DNA of 15,839 bases, taken from an uncultured bacterium. GTDB taxonomy: Bacteria > Cyanobacteriota > Vampirovibrionia > Gastranaerophilales > Gastranaerophilaceae. Location of the stretch: the NCBI GenBank assembly GCA_902765655.1, contig CACXAK010000020.1, positions 1 to 15,839 on the forward strand, written 5' to 3'. Position numbers and translations under genes: made by a program. Under the pieces are notes generated by a model. The model was not told the DNA's origin and made no database searches. It saw only the letters and a list, made by a program, of their open reading frames with translations. Positions 7,021-14,243 of the stretch are shown piece by piece; the stretch's first letter is position 1, and every line of letters starts with the position of its first letter.

Positions 7021-7605
7021 AGTTTCATCCAAAACAATTTCACCTTGTCTAAATATACGGAGTTCATTATTCATTACTCCAACAACAGTTGATTCTAAAC
7101 CCTTTGCGCTGTAACCATAATCGGGAATAATCATATCTGCAAGTCCTGTCATATTCTCAAGAGCTTGCTCGTAAGTTTTTGCTGACGGCTGATGCGAAAG
7201 ATTTGCACTTGTTGTTGCAAGTACATGGTTTGGAATTGCTTCACAAATTTGTCTAAAAACTTCATTATCAGGGATTCTGATACCCACAGTCGGCATAGCG
7301 GAAGTAATATAATCCGGAGTTTTTTCGCTTTTATCCGTAACAAGCGTCAAAGCGCCGGGGAAATATTTTTTTATCAAAATTTGTCCGATCTTTGGTATAG
7401 GTTTTACATAATCAAGTAAATTATAAATTTCATTCGACATTAAAATAAGCGGTTTTTGCGCCTCACGCTTTTTTATTTCATATATTTTTTTTACAGCTTG
7501 CTCATTATCAGGCAGACAACCTAAGCCCCAGACGGTATCTGTCACATAAGCAATAACTCCGCCATTATTTAAACAATCAATAATTTTTTCTTTTTCTATC
7601 AGCAT
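7009..7605 (-). CDS. Threonylcarbamoyl-AMP synthase (Sua5/YciO/YrdC family)
   Basis: The enzyme makes threonylcarbamoyl-adenylate from threonine, bicarbonate and ATP, the first step of t6A modification at position 37 of ANN-decoding tRNAs, in the cytoplasm. At 198 residues it is a single YrdC domain, without the extra C-terminal Sua5 domain. Family motifs are clear: TDTVWGLGC (22-30), KKREAQKPL (45-53), FPGALTLV (82-89), VGIRIPD (107-113), ATTSANLS (130-137) and a late STVV. The usual Pro before TDTV is Val here. The start is ATG at 7605; there is no strong ribosome binding site. The 3' end overlaps the convergent TonB-like gene by 12 bases. YciO-type paralogues share the fold, so I give the family and no symbol. 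Confidence 0.88.
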   Translation of the reverse strand: MLIEKEKIIDCLNNGGVIAYVTDTVWGLGCLPDNEQAVKKIYEIKKREAQKPLILMSNEIYNLLDYVKPIPKIGQILIKKYFPGALTLVTDKSEKTPDYITSAMPTVGIRIPDNEVFRQICEAIPNHVLATTSANLSHQPSAKTYEQALENMTGLADMIIPDYGYSAKGLESTVVGVMNNELRIFRQGEIVLDETLIK

Positions 7606-7678
7606 ATTTTTATATTACCATAAATAGTAGCAAATTTTATTTTCATCAATTTTAATATATTTTGAAAAGAGGTCAATT

Positions 7679-8035
7679 ATGGAAATAAAAAGAATAAATA
7701 ACACCCAGAGTTTTAAGGCACTAAATTTTAATAATGTTACGGTTTTTGACAGACAATATGTAAAAAAAGATTTTAAAGAATTGATGAAACTTGGGGAAAA
7801 ATATAATATCAGACTTACTTCAGTATACTCTGATGTACCTGATTTCAGTGCAATTGATATTGATGTAAAACCGCTAAAAAAAGATAATTTGAAATTTTGG
7901 CAGAAAATATTTACTCCCACAGGCAGAAGTTCATTCAAAACAGGATATGTATACATAGATGAGCCGCTAAAACCATCTATTTTGGATTCTGTTAATGAAG
8001 CTATTAAAAATTTATGCAGCAAATTAGAAAAATAA
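7679..8035 (+). CDS. Small hypothetical protein with N-terminal SFKAL peptide
   Basis: A 118-residue soluble protein preceded by a fair ribosome binding site (AAGAGG, 6 bases before the ATG). It starts MEIKRINNTQSFKALNF. An N-terminal INN-x-x-SFKA-type peptide is, as I recall, common in small proteins of gut Melainabacteria genomes; this is memory, not a search. The rest is charged and mixed alpha/beta, with a mid-region FWQKIFTPTGRSSFKTGYVYID and a C-terminal helix. It has no signal peptide, membrane helix or catalytic motif I can name. It stands alone, divergent from the tRNA-modification gene. An antisense open frame at 7615-8022 is a shadow: it ignores this gene's ribosome binding site and has poor composition. 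Confidence 0.7.
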   Translation: MEIKRINNTQSFKALNFNNVTVFDRQYVKKDFKELMKLGEKYNIRLTSVYSDVPDFSAIDIDVKPLKKDNLKFWQKIFTPTGRSSFKTGYVYIDEPLKPSILDSVNEAIKNLCSKLEK

Positions 8036-8061
8036 GAAATTTCAATACAGGTAAAAGAGAG

Positions 8062-8868
8062 TTACAAATAGCACTTTCTTGCTTCACCTTCAACACCTGC
8101 ATAAAGTTCTACATATTTTTTGGCAGGACTTGCATCGATTTTTGATAATAAAACTTCTTCTATCTGGAAAAATCCGACTTCAGAAATCATTTCTATATCA
8201 ATTTTAATCGGTTTTCTTTCTCCGTGGTGTATACCTATCCACTTAATTGCGTTAGCACTGTATTTATGGATATCCCCAACTTTTGGCGCAGTATTTATTG
8301 AAAGAGGAATCCTTGCTCTGCCTTTAGTCATATCGCAACCATCAGCAATCAATATAATTCCGGCTTCTGTTGAATGAATTTTATGGGAAGACATGTGTCC
8401 TACTATTGCCTCTGTTGTCAAAGCTCTGATAACCACACGTTTGTGCAGATCATTTGGGAACATATGCATCAGAGTACGGTTTATTATCGGCTGAGCAAGA
8501 AGCGCAGACATTTTTTCATGCCCCTGTCTGCTGATTGACATCCCTAAATCGTGCATTAAGCCGGCCATGATAACAGCACACATACTGTCTTCAAAAGAAC
8601 CTATTTCTTCTTCTTCTAAAGATGTTTTAATTCCGAAATCGTGCAAAATATTGAGCATTTTTATAGCATTACCGACAACCTGACGCATATGGACTGGACC
8701 ATGGTCGTTGTAGCCAAGGCGCCTTATTGAAACATTGTTGGCATATTCCTGCATTTCCTGCAACTCTGCATCATTAAATAAGTAATTAACCAATTCTAAA
8801 CAAACAGGTCTGTTTTTTAATCTGTTTATAATCTTAGTTTCTGTCGAAATTTCTTTTACCGATTTCAT
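8062..8868 (-). CDS. HD-domain metal-dependent phosphohydrolase
   Basis: This 268-residue protein carries the HD-superfamily metal ligands in order: H60 (DHGPVHMRQV), H106-D107 (GLMHDLGM) and a late Asp at 176 or 179 (LIADGCDMTKGR). Extra histidines at about 117 (RQGHE) and 158 (EAIVGHMSSHKIHS) suggest a second metal site or a family-specific pocket. HD enzymes cleave phosphoester bonds in nucleotides or cyclic dinucleotides; the substrate here is unknown. There is no fused sensor, GGDEF or RelA part. The start ATG at 8868 has a good ribosome binding site (AAGGTGAG just upstream). The gene ends 27 bases past the convergent small hypothetical gene. HD membership is sure; the reaction is not. 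Confidence 0.85.
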   Translation of the reverse strand: MKSVKEISTETKIINRLKNRPVCLELVNYLFNDAELQEMQEYANNVSIRRLGYNDHGPVHMRQVVGNAIKMLNILHDFGIKTSLEEEEIGSFEDSMCAVIMAGLMHDLGMSISRQGHEKMSALLAQPIINRTLMHMFPNDLHKRVVIRALTTEAIVGHMSSHKIHSTEAGIILIADGCDMTKGRARIPLSINTAPKVGDIHKYSANAIKWIGIHHGERKPIKIDIEMISEVGFFQIEEVLLSKIDASPAKKYVELYAGVEGEARKCYL

Positions 8869-8957
8869 AACTCACCTTTTGATTGCTGTTTGATATTTAT
8901 ATATTAATAATAAACCATAATGGCAAAAAAGTTAAGTGGGTAAATACTATTTTATAT

Positions 8958-8987
8958 TTGGAGAAAACCGCACCCAAATGGTATAAT
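8958..8987 (+). promoter_or_regulatory. Candidate sigma-70 promoter
   Basis: TTGGAG (8958-8963) and TATAAT (8982-8987) are spaced by 18 bases. Transcription from here would leave an untranslated leader of about 210 bases before the ATG at 9208. A second TATAAT at 9101-9106 lacks a good -35 but would give a shorter leader. Confidence 0.5.
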
Positions 8988-8992
8988 ATAGT

Positions 8993-9005
8993 ATAAGGCG
9001 CTTAT
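8993..9005. promoter_or_regulatory. Short palindrome at the presumed transcription start
   Basis: ATAAG-GCG-CTTAT is a perfect inverted repeat placed just after the TATAAT at 8982-8987, where a repressor could block initiation. It could be chance in AT-rich DNA. Confidence 0.3.
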
Positions 9006-9148
9006 TTACTTATTTTGTACATTATAAATTTGCTTGAATTTGTTTATTAAGACTTGGAACAAAGTAAGTGAGTACTTATGTAAAAGATTTAAACACGAAC
9101 TATAATTAGCATAAATAACATTAAACAAAAACATAATTATAAAAAGTA

Positions 9149-9174
9149 AAGGTATTTATAATCTTAAATACCTT
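9149..9174. promoter_or_regulatory. Inverted repeat, 10-bp arms, in the leader of the glycine-rich protein gene
   Basis: AAGGTATTTA (9149-9158) and TAAATACCTT (9165-9174) are perfect reverse complements around a 6-base centre (TAATCT). It lies 33 bases before the start codon and is not followed by a T run, so it is not a standard terminator. It could be an operator for a dimeric regulator or an RNA hairpin near the ribosome binding site. Confidence 0.6.
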
Positions 9175-9207
9175 AATTAGTAATGAATAAATCGAAAGGA
9201 CAATTTT

Positions 9208-10434
9208 ATGACAAATAAATTAGAAAATATATTAAAAGATAATACCTTAACAAAAGAACAACAAATCCAAATAATTAATCAATATTATGATAACTATCAA
9301 ACAGAAGTAGATAAAGAATTAAATAATTATCTCGTGAAACAATATATTGGTGCAGCATTAGAAATAGGCAGTGCAGCATTACCTGTTGGCGGTGTTGGTA
9401 AATTAGGAGGAGAAATAGGAAAGCAATTACTTAAAAAACAATTAGGACGTAAAATTTCAGAAAATATTGGTTCAGGTATGTTATTAGGAGGTGCAAGCGG
9501 AGGTTTGTTTGGCTTAGGAGAAGGTTTGGTAAATGGAACTAATCCTGTACTATCCCTATTACAAGGTGCATTATCCGGAACAACAGCAGGGGCGGCATTA
9601 GGTACTGTTGGGGGTAATATCCAAAAAGCAGTAAAAGGACAACAATTAAAAAATTACGGCAACATAGATAATCTTGATGAAATTTTGAGAAAACAATATA
9701 GTAATGATTCAAGAAAATTTTATCAGGATTATATACAAGAAATACAATTAAGTAAAAATGGGAAATTTGATTTTTCAAAACGCGGAATTCAGGAACAATT
9801 GCGATGGAATCCCCAACAAGCACAAAACTTTCCTGAACTTGTAAATGATATAAAAAATGCTAAAAGACTGCCTGATGTCCCAAATGAAAAACCTTTAGAG
9901 AAACCCGATGTATCCCATTATGAAGTTTACAGAGGTAAAAATGGTGATCACTATATTGAAGTATCAAAAAGTGGTAAAAAGAGATACTACATAACAAAAG
10001 ATGCTCCTATTGGCAGTGACCATACTACAAGTACGGGTACCAATAAGAGCATCGGGACTTATCTAGAAAGTCCTAATAACATTATACCTTTTATAAATCC
10101 AAATTACAATACCCAAAGGGATAATAATTTACTTTATGGAAGCGTTGAAATGAATGTTGATAGTAACCAAATATCTGATTTATTCGGTTACACAAATCCA
10201 CTGACAGGTAGTAACCACATATACACACGCGATGAAATTGGTGCAATGTCAACAGATGAATATGCTCAAAATGAAAAAGCAATTTATGCTCAATTAAACA
10301 AAATAGGTATTCCGACCAATGGCGATTTGCAACGAGAAGCAATGACAGGTGGCGGTGTTGTTTATGTAAATTCTTATACCCGTTCCGATGGTACAGAAGT
10401 TAAAGGTTATTACAGAAGTAAGCCTAGTATTTAG
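9208..10434 (+). CDS. Glycine-rich mobile-element or toxin-like hypothetical protein
   Basis: The 408-residue protein has a ribosome binding site AAAGG about 8 bases before its ATG. Residues 1-45 are a charged helix. Residues about 47-145 are glycine/alanine-rich and hydrophobic, with two or more possible membrane segments around a basic KKQLGRK stretch. A charged region with LRWNPQQAQNFPELVNDIKNAKRLPD follows, then a Pro-rich hinge (about 225-235). The C-terminal 170 residues start YEVYRGKNGDHYIEV and end in TREIGAM-like (IYTRDEIGAM), then GGGVVYVNSYTRSDGTEVKGYYRSKP. A glycine-rich hydrophobic block before a compact C-terminal domain is the layout of polymorphic-toxin or contact-dependent effectors, and YTRSDGT-V-GYYRS tails occur in phage and mobile-element proteins. 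No immunity-like gene follows. No signal peptide is seen. Its codon choice (heavy TTA for Leu) and AT-rich leader suggest later acquisition. Function is unknown. Confidence 0.6.
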   Translation: MTNKLENILKDNTLTKEQQIQIINQYYDNYQTEVDKELNNYLVKQYIGAALEIGSAALPVGGVGKLGGEIGKQLLKKQLGRKISENIGSGMLLGGASGGLFGLGEGLVNGTNPVLSLLQGALSGTTAGAALGTVGGNIQKAVKGQQLKNYGNIDNLDEILRKQYSNDSRKFYQDYIQEIQLSKNGKFDFSKRGIQEQLRWNPQQAQNFPELVNDIKNAKRLPDVPNEKPLEKPDVSHYEVYRGKNGDHYIEVSKSGKKRYYITKDAPIGSDHTTSTGTNKSIGTYLESPNNIIPFINPNYNTQRDNNLLYGSVEMNVDSNQISDLFGYTNPLTGSNHIYTRDEIGAMSTDEYAQNEKAIYAQLNKIGIPTNGDLQREAMTGGGVVYVNSYTRSDGTEVKGYYRSKPSI

Positions 10435-10448
10435 TTTTTAAAAAGATA

Positions 10449-10468
10449 AATGGGAATAAAATCCCATT
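10449..10468 (+). terminator. Weak candidate terminator hairpin
   Basis: AATGGGA and TCCCATT form a 7-bp stem with a 6-base loop 14 bases after the stop codon. No T run follows immediately, so termination would be inefficient or the hairpin has another role. Confidence 0.35.
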
Positions 10469-10526
10469 CATCTCAATTTCACAATTATTTTTATCTTATT
10501 CTAAGTGTTAAATTACATTTATGCTA

Positions 10527-11165
10527 TTAAGCCATAGTCAATTCACCAAATTTCAAACTGTTTATAGTTTTTTCAGGTAAAATCGCTGACTTGATTTCCA
10601 ACAAATCCTGCTGCATTAATCGTCTTGGAGAACCATCTTCCATTGAATGATTTCTCAAAAGATAAGACGGATGGAAAATAGCCATAGCTTTATATGTTTT
10701 ACCGTTTATTGTAACATCAAACCATTTGCCTCTGACTTTTGAAATCTGAACTTTTTTATCCGCATAAAAAGATTTTAGTGAAGTTGCCCCGCAAAATACA
10801 ATTGCTTTTGGATTCATAATATCAATTTGTGCAGTCATGTATTTTTCACAAAGAGATTTTTCAACATCAGTCGGAACTCTGTTTTCCGGAGGACGACATT
10901 TTACTGTATTTATAATATATAAATCTTCCTGTCTTGAAATTCCTGCTTCTGCCAAAAATTCATTCAAAAGCTTTCCGGCTCTCCCAACAAACGGAGTACC
11001 CGTTTCATCTTCGGTTTCACCCGGTGCTTCACCTATTAAAACAATTCTTGCGGTTTCAGGATTTCCATCAGAAAACACAACATTATTTCTTGTATTTCCT
11101 AATATACAATCATGGCAATTTTCACATTTTTCTCTAACTATCTCAAGACATTCTTTTTTTATCAT
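10527..11165 (-). CDS. Type 4 uracil-DNA glycosylase (Fe-S)
   Basis: The enzyme removes uracil from DNA after cytosine deamination, opening base-excision repair. The 212-residue protein shows all family-4 marks. Four cysteines are placed to bind a 4Fe-4S cluster: C17 and C20 in ENCHDC, C90 in TVKCRPPENR, and C106 in SLCEKYM. GEAPGE (45-50) is the active-site motif, followed by TGTPFVGRAGKLLNEFL, and HPSYLLR (165-171) is the DNA-binding loop. Its ATG overlaps the stop of the upstream symporter gene by one base (TAATG on the minus strand), so the two are co-transcribed and translationally coupled even though their functions are unrelated. Length is normal for the family. Confidence 0.93.
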   Translation of the reverse strand: MIKKECLEIVREKCENCHDCILGNTRNNVVFSDGNPETARIVLIGEAPGETEDETGTPFVGRAGKLLNEFLAEAGISRQEDLYIINTVKCRPPENRVPTDVEKSLCEKYMTAQIDIMNPKAIVFCGATSLKSFYADKKVQISKVRGKWFDVTINGKTYKAMAIFHPSYLLRNHSMEDGSPRRLMQQDLLEIKSAILPEKTINSLKFGELTMA

Positions 11166-12622
11166 TAATCTTCTCTCCCTTTAAAAAATCCGATATTATA
11201 TTTTTTACAATATCTTTTTAGTTCTTTCATTATTATACCTGATAATAAAAATACTGCAATCAAATTTGGCACAGCAAGGAATAACGTAAATCCGTCGGAC
11301 AATCCGACAACACTTTTTAAATTCATCGCAGAACCAATAACTATAAAAATACAGTATATTATCTGAAAAGTTCTTATTTTAAATTTTGATTCTCCGAACA
11401 AAAATGTCCAGCTTTTTACCCCGTAATATGAACCGCAAAGCATAGTAGACAAAACAAAAAATGCAGCCATAACAGTCAACAGAATAGGGAAATAAGCCCA
11501 TACACTCTCAAATGCATGCGAAGTCAATTCGATACCTGCAGGAGTTCCCAAATAATCTTTGTAAGCACCTGTAACAACTATAATAAAGGCCGTTGCAGAA
11601 CCGACAATTACAGTATCAACAAACGGCTGAAGCATAGCAATAAATGCCTGTGCAACGGGCTTACTTGTTTTAACAGCGGAAAATGCAATCGGAGCAGTGC
11701 CTAAACCTGCTTCATTTGCAAACATTGCCCTGCGGAATCCCCACAACATACAACCGAAAACTCCGCCGCCGACAAGTGCCTGCGGTTTAAATGCTTCACT
11801 TATAATAAGACCTATTGTATGCGGTATATTTTTGATATTTAAAATACAAATTAAAAATGCACTCAAAACATACAAACTGCACATCAAAGGAGTAACTTTG
11901 GAGGTAAATTTACCTATTGATTTTATGCCACCAATAACTGTAATATATGTAATCACAGCTACTATCAGACCAAATAACCACCTGCAATCGGTAAACCACC
12001 CTGTGACATTTGAAATCTGCGTTGTAATCGCATTGATTTGGAATAAATTCCAACCGCCTATCATTGCAAAAATACAACATATAGCATAAATATTTGCAAG
12101 ATATGGAGTAAACGGCTTTATCCAATTTGAGCGCAAACCGTTTATTATGTAATACATAGGCCCGCCTGATGATGAACCGTCTTTATTAATTTGTCGAAAT
12201 TTTATTCCAAGCAAAACTTCGGAAAATTTTAGAGCCATAGAAAAAATTCCTGCAGTAATCATCCAGAAAATCACTCCCGGCCCGCCTATTGATACGGCAA
12301 GCGCAGAACCTACAATATTTCCCATGCCTGCAGAAGCGGAAATCGTTGCCGTAAGGGCCTGAAAGGATGATACTTCTCCTTTTCTTTTTTTCTTTATAAC
12401 ATCCTGATGCTTATATTTTTGAGTCAATAAATCAAGAGAATGTTTAAACCCCCAAAAACCAATAAATCTTGTTCTTACGGTAAAATATAATGCTGCAATT
12501 ATTAAAAGAGCAATCAAAAATTCTACACGAACACCCTGAATAGTTACATGAGAAAAAATTATCCCTGAAATTTTATTTGCAATAGGGGATAAAATACTGT
12601 CAATCCTGCTATCTATATTCAT
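11165..12622 (-). CDS. Alanine/glycine:cation symporter (AgcS family)
   Basis: This is an inner-membrane transporter that brings in small neutral amino acids, typically alanine or glycine, with Na+ or H+. It has 485 residues and about eleven hydrophobic spans, normal for the family. Diagnostic segments are GEVSSFQALTATISASAGMGNIVG (82-105), IGGPGVIFWM (112-121), SSGGPMYYI (151-159) and the later GFRRAMFANEAGLGTAPIA. The usual GTGNIVG reads GMGNIVG here. The start ATG at 12622 lacks a strong ribosome binding site, and the next upstream ATG is out of frame. It is divergent from the lipoprotein gene across a 103-base gap and coupled by TAATG to the downstream glycosylase gene. Substrate choice cannot be told from sequence alone. 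Confidence 0.92.
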   Translation of the reverse strand: MNIDSRIDSILSPIANKISGIIFSHVTIQGVRVEFLIALLIIAALYFTVRTRFIGFWGFKHSLDLLTQKYKHQDVIKKKRKGEVSSFQALTATISASAGMGNIVGSALAVSIGGPGVIFWMITAGIFSMALKFSEVLLGIKFRQINKDGSSSGGPMYYIINGLRSNWIKPFTPYLANIYAICCIFAMIGGWNLFQINAITTQISNVTGWFTDCRWLFGLIVAVITYITVIGGIKSIGKFTSKVTPLMCSLYVLSAFLICILNIKNIPHTIGLIISEAFKPQALVGGGVFGCMLWGFRRAMFANEAGLGTAPIAFSAVKTSKPVAQAFIAMLQPFVDTVIVGSATAFIIVVTGAYKDYLGTPAGIELTSHAFESVWAYFPILLTVMAAFFVLSTMLCGSYYGVKSWTFLFGESKFKIRTFQIIYCIFIVIGSAMNLKSVVGLSDGFTLFLAVPNLIAVFLLSGIIMKELKRYCKKYNIGFFKGRED

Positions 12623-12660
12623 AAAATAATTTTACCATGAAAATATATAAATCATGTTTA

Positions 12661-12689
12661 TTGACAACAATATAAAAAAAATATAATAT
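12661..12689 (+). promoter_or_regulatory. Sigma-70 promoter of the lipoprotein gene
   Basis: A perfect -35 TTGACA at 12661-12666 is followed by TATAATAT at 12682-12689. Read as TAATAT the spacer is 17 bases, as TATAAT it is 15. The ATG lies about 37 bases further on, with GGAG as ribosome binding site. Confidence 0.65.
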
Positions 12690-12725
12690 TAAACAATAAC
12701 AATTTAAATAAAATTTGGAGAGAAA

Positions 12726-13175
12726 ATGAAAAGACTAGCTCTTTTATTAATTTTAGCAGTTACGTTATGCGGTTGCACAAAAGTCGAAGATGTTGAATAT
12801 GAACCAATGAGTTTGGCATTACCTAAAAAAGGAACTTATTTTTGTCCGATGAGAGGATATGATGGTTCGTATTTGTTAATGGAAGACATTTTTGATGCTT
12901 CAGAAAAATGTGAAAACTGGAACAACGATTTTTGGAAAGAAAACAAACCGGAAGCTTACGAAAATTGCCTGGAACAAAAGAAATTATTTGTAGAAAGATT
13001 TCAACAAAATACCTGTGTACCTGTGCTTAAAAAGAACTTTACTGAAGGGAAATCAGGATGTTTGGTCCAGGTAATTGAAAAATATAACAAAATAATAAAA
13101 TACTCATGCTTTGGACCTGATGTTGACTCTGTTCTTAAAGCAATCAAAAAGAAATATCCGAAAGAAGAAATATAA
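12726..13175 (+). CDS. Cysteine-rich lipoprotein
   Basis: A 149-residue protein with a type II signal peptide: MKRLALLLILAVTLCGC, lipobox LCGC with lipidated Cys17. The mature part holds six more cysteines (40, 62, 81, 97, 112, 128), enough for three disulfides in the periplasm. It is charged, with a helix rich in Trp/Asn/Lys around 60-75 (CENWNNDFWKENKPEAYENC) and an amphipathic C-terminal helix. No known family is recognised. It is a single-gene unit with its own strong promoter and a strong terminator. The residue after the lipid cysteine is Thr, not Asp, so export to the outer membrane is possible if the organism follows the usual sorting rule. Confidence 0.8.
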   Translation: MKRLALLLILAVTLCGCTKVEDVEYEPMSLALPKKGTYFCPMRGYDGSYLLMEDIFDASEKCENWNNDFWKENKPEAYENCLEQKKLFVERFQQNTCVPVLKKNFTEGKSGCLVQVIEKYNKIIKYSCFGPDVDSVLKAIKKKYPKEEI

Positions 13176-13202
13176 AAAACGAGGCAAATGCCTCGTTTTT
13201 TT
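13175..13202. terminator. Bidirectional rho-independent terminator
   Basis: The stem ACGAGGC/GCCTCGT with loop AAAT (13179-13196) is flanked by an A run on the left and a seven-T run on the right. It serves the lipoprotein gene on the plus strand and the convergent methyltransferase gene on the minus strand, whose stop codon begins at 13203. Confidence 0.92.
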
Positions 13203-14076
13203 ATTTTTGAAATACGAAAATATATTCGTGGTTAAATATTGAAAATCCGCCTGCTAAAGCACGATAACGCCACAAGTTTGCAGTTCGGCCTTTAGCTCTT
13301 TCATTTCCCTGTATATCTTTGACAATAGTTGATTTCAATTTGAAACCGATTTTTCTCATCCTGTTCATACACTCAAAACCAAGCGGCTGAACTTCGGAAT
13401 TTTTATAACTGTCACCAATAATCAGACAGGCAAAACGACCTTTTTCCAGCAAATCATAACCATTCTGAGCAACTTTTTCAAACATATCATAGAATTCTTC
13501 AGTTGATTCACAGTTTGATAAATCTTCTTTTTTATCGGAAAACTTAATAATATCGTCATAAGGCGGATGAAGCATTAAAAACTGTGCATTTTTTTCACCC
13601 ATAATTTCAAGTCTTGCTTTTACTTTTTCAACAGCATTATTACTTGTTGAATCAGAGCAAATTATATTTACGTCTGTGACAAGTTGTTTTGGTGTAAATT
13701 TTTCGGAAACACTGTCAACCAAATCCTGCTTCAGCTCAACACCAATACATCTTCTGTCCATATTAACCGCTTCAATTCCGGAAGTCCCTGAACCGAAAAA
13801 CATATCAAGAACTACATCACCTTTTTTGGTGTAACGTTCATACATTTGCTGAGCAATCTGAGGAATATAATTTCCATGATAATCGTTTGAGTGCCCATGT
13901 TCTTTTAATCTTGACGGAAATAGCCAGAGAGAATTCGTTATAATATGAGCGTACTCTTTCCACTTGTTCAGATTAATATCGCTGTATTTTGTTGTTTTTA
14001 TATCAGGTTTTTGAACAACACGCAAATCTGCTTTCTTTTTAGGTTTTAATTTTGCGTTATTTAAAATTCTTGCCAA
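13201..14076 (-). CDS. DNA adenine/cytosine-N4 methyltransferase with HPPY motif
   Basis: The enzyme transfers a methyl group from SAM to an exocyclic amine of DNA. In the 291-residue protein, HGNYIPQIAQQMYERYTKKGD leads into the SAM-binding motif I, VLDMFFGSGTSGIEA (about 89-103), then IGVELK (111-116) and the catalytic motif IV as HPPY (170-173; LMLHPPYDDIIKFS) instead of the usual DPPY/NPPY/SPPY. The C-terminus (NHEYIFVFQK) matches the closing strand of N4/N6 methylases. The start is TTG at 14076, decided by a strong GGGAGGAG ribosome binding site. Motif I precedes IV, so it is not beta-ordered. No restriction gene adjoins it, so it looks like an orphan methylase. An RNA substrate cannot be excluded. 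Its neighbour is mutL, divergent. Confidence 0.82.
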   Translation of the reverse strand: MARILNNAKLKPKKKADLRVVQKPDIKTTKYSDINLNKWKEYAHIITNSLWLFPSRLKEHGHSNDYHGNYIPQIAQQMYERYTKKGDVVLDMFFGSGTSGIEAVNMDRRCIGVELKQDLVDSVSEKFTPKQLVTDVNIICSDSTSNNAVEKVKARLEIMGEKNAQFLMLHPPYDDIIKFSDKKEDLSNCESTEEFYDMFEKVAQNGYDLLEKGRFACLIIGDSYKNSEVQPLGFECMNRMRKIGFKLKSTIVKDIQGNERAKGRTANLWRYRALAGGFSIFNHEYIFVFQK

Positions 14077-14243
14077 AATTCTCTCCTCCCGTATTGTACA
14101 AATCCATCTTATAAAACCTGCCCAAATTTGTAATCAAACATTTATATGATTTTGTGCTATCATTTGAATAGATAAAGGGATTGATTTTAAATGTATCTGC
14201 CCTGATAATGAAAATTTTCGATAAAGTCAGAGTAGGGGGTCAT

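Larger units (their letters stand above)
8869..9207 (+). other. 339-base AT-rich intergenic region between divergent genes
   Basis: No gene is visible. The left edge holds the HD gene's ribosome binding site. The rest looks like a regulatory leader for the gene at 9208: a promoter near 8958-8987, a 13-bp palindrome at 8993-9005, a second TATAAT at 9101-9106, and a 26-bp inverted repeat at 9149-9174. Base composition is markedly more AT-rich than the flanking genes. Confidence 0.6.

Noticed and set aside
7615..8022. Antisense 135-residue open frame opposite the small SFKAL protein
   Set aside because: Shadow frame with Ser/Leu/Phe-rich composition and no ribosome binding site; the plus-strand gene has one and a natural composition.
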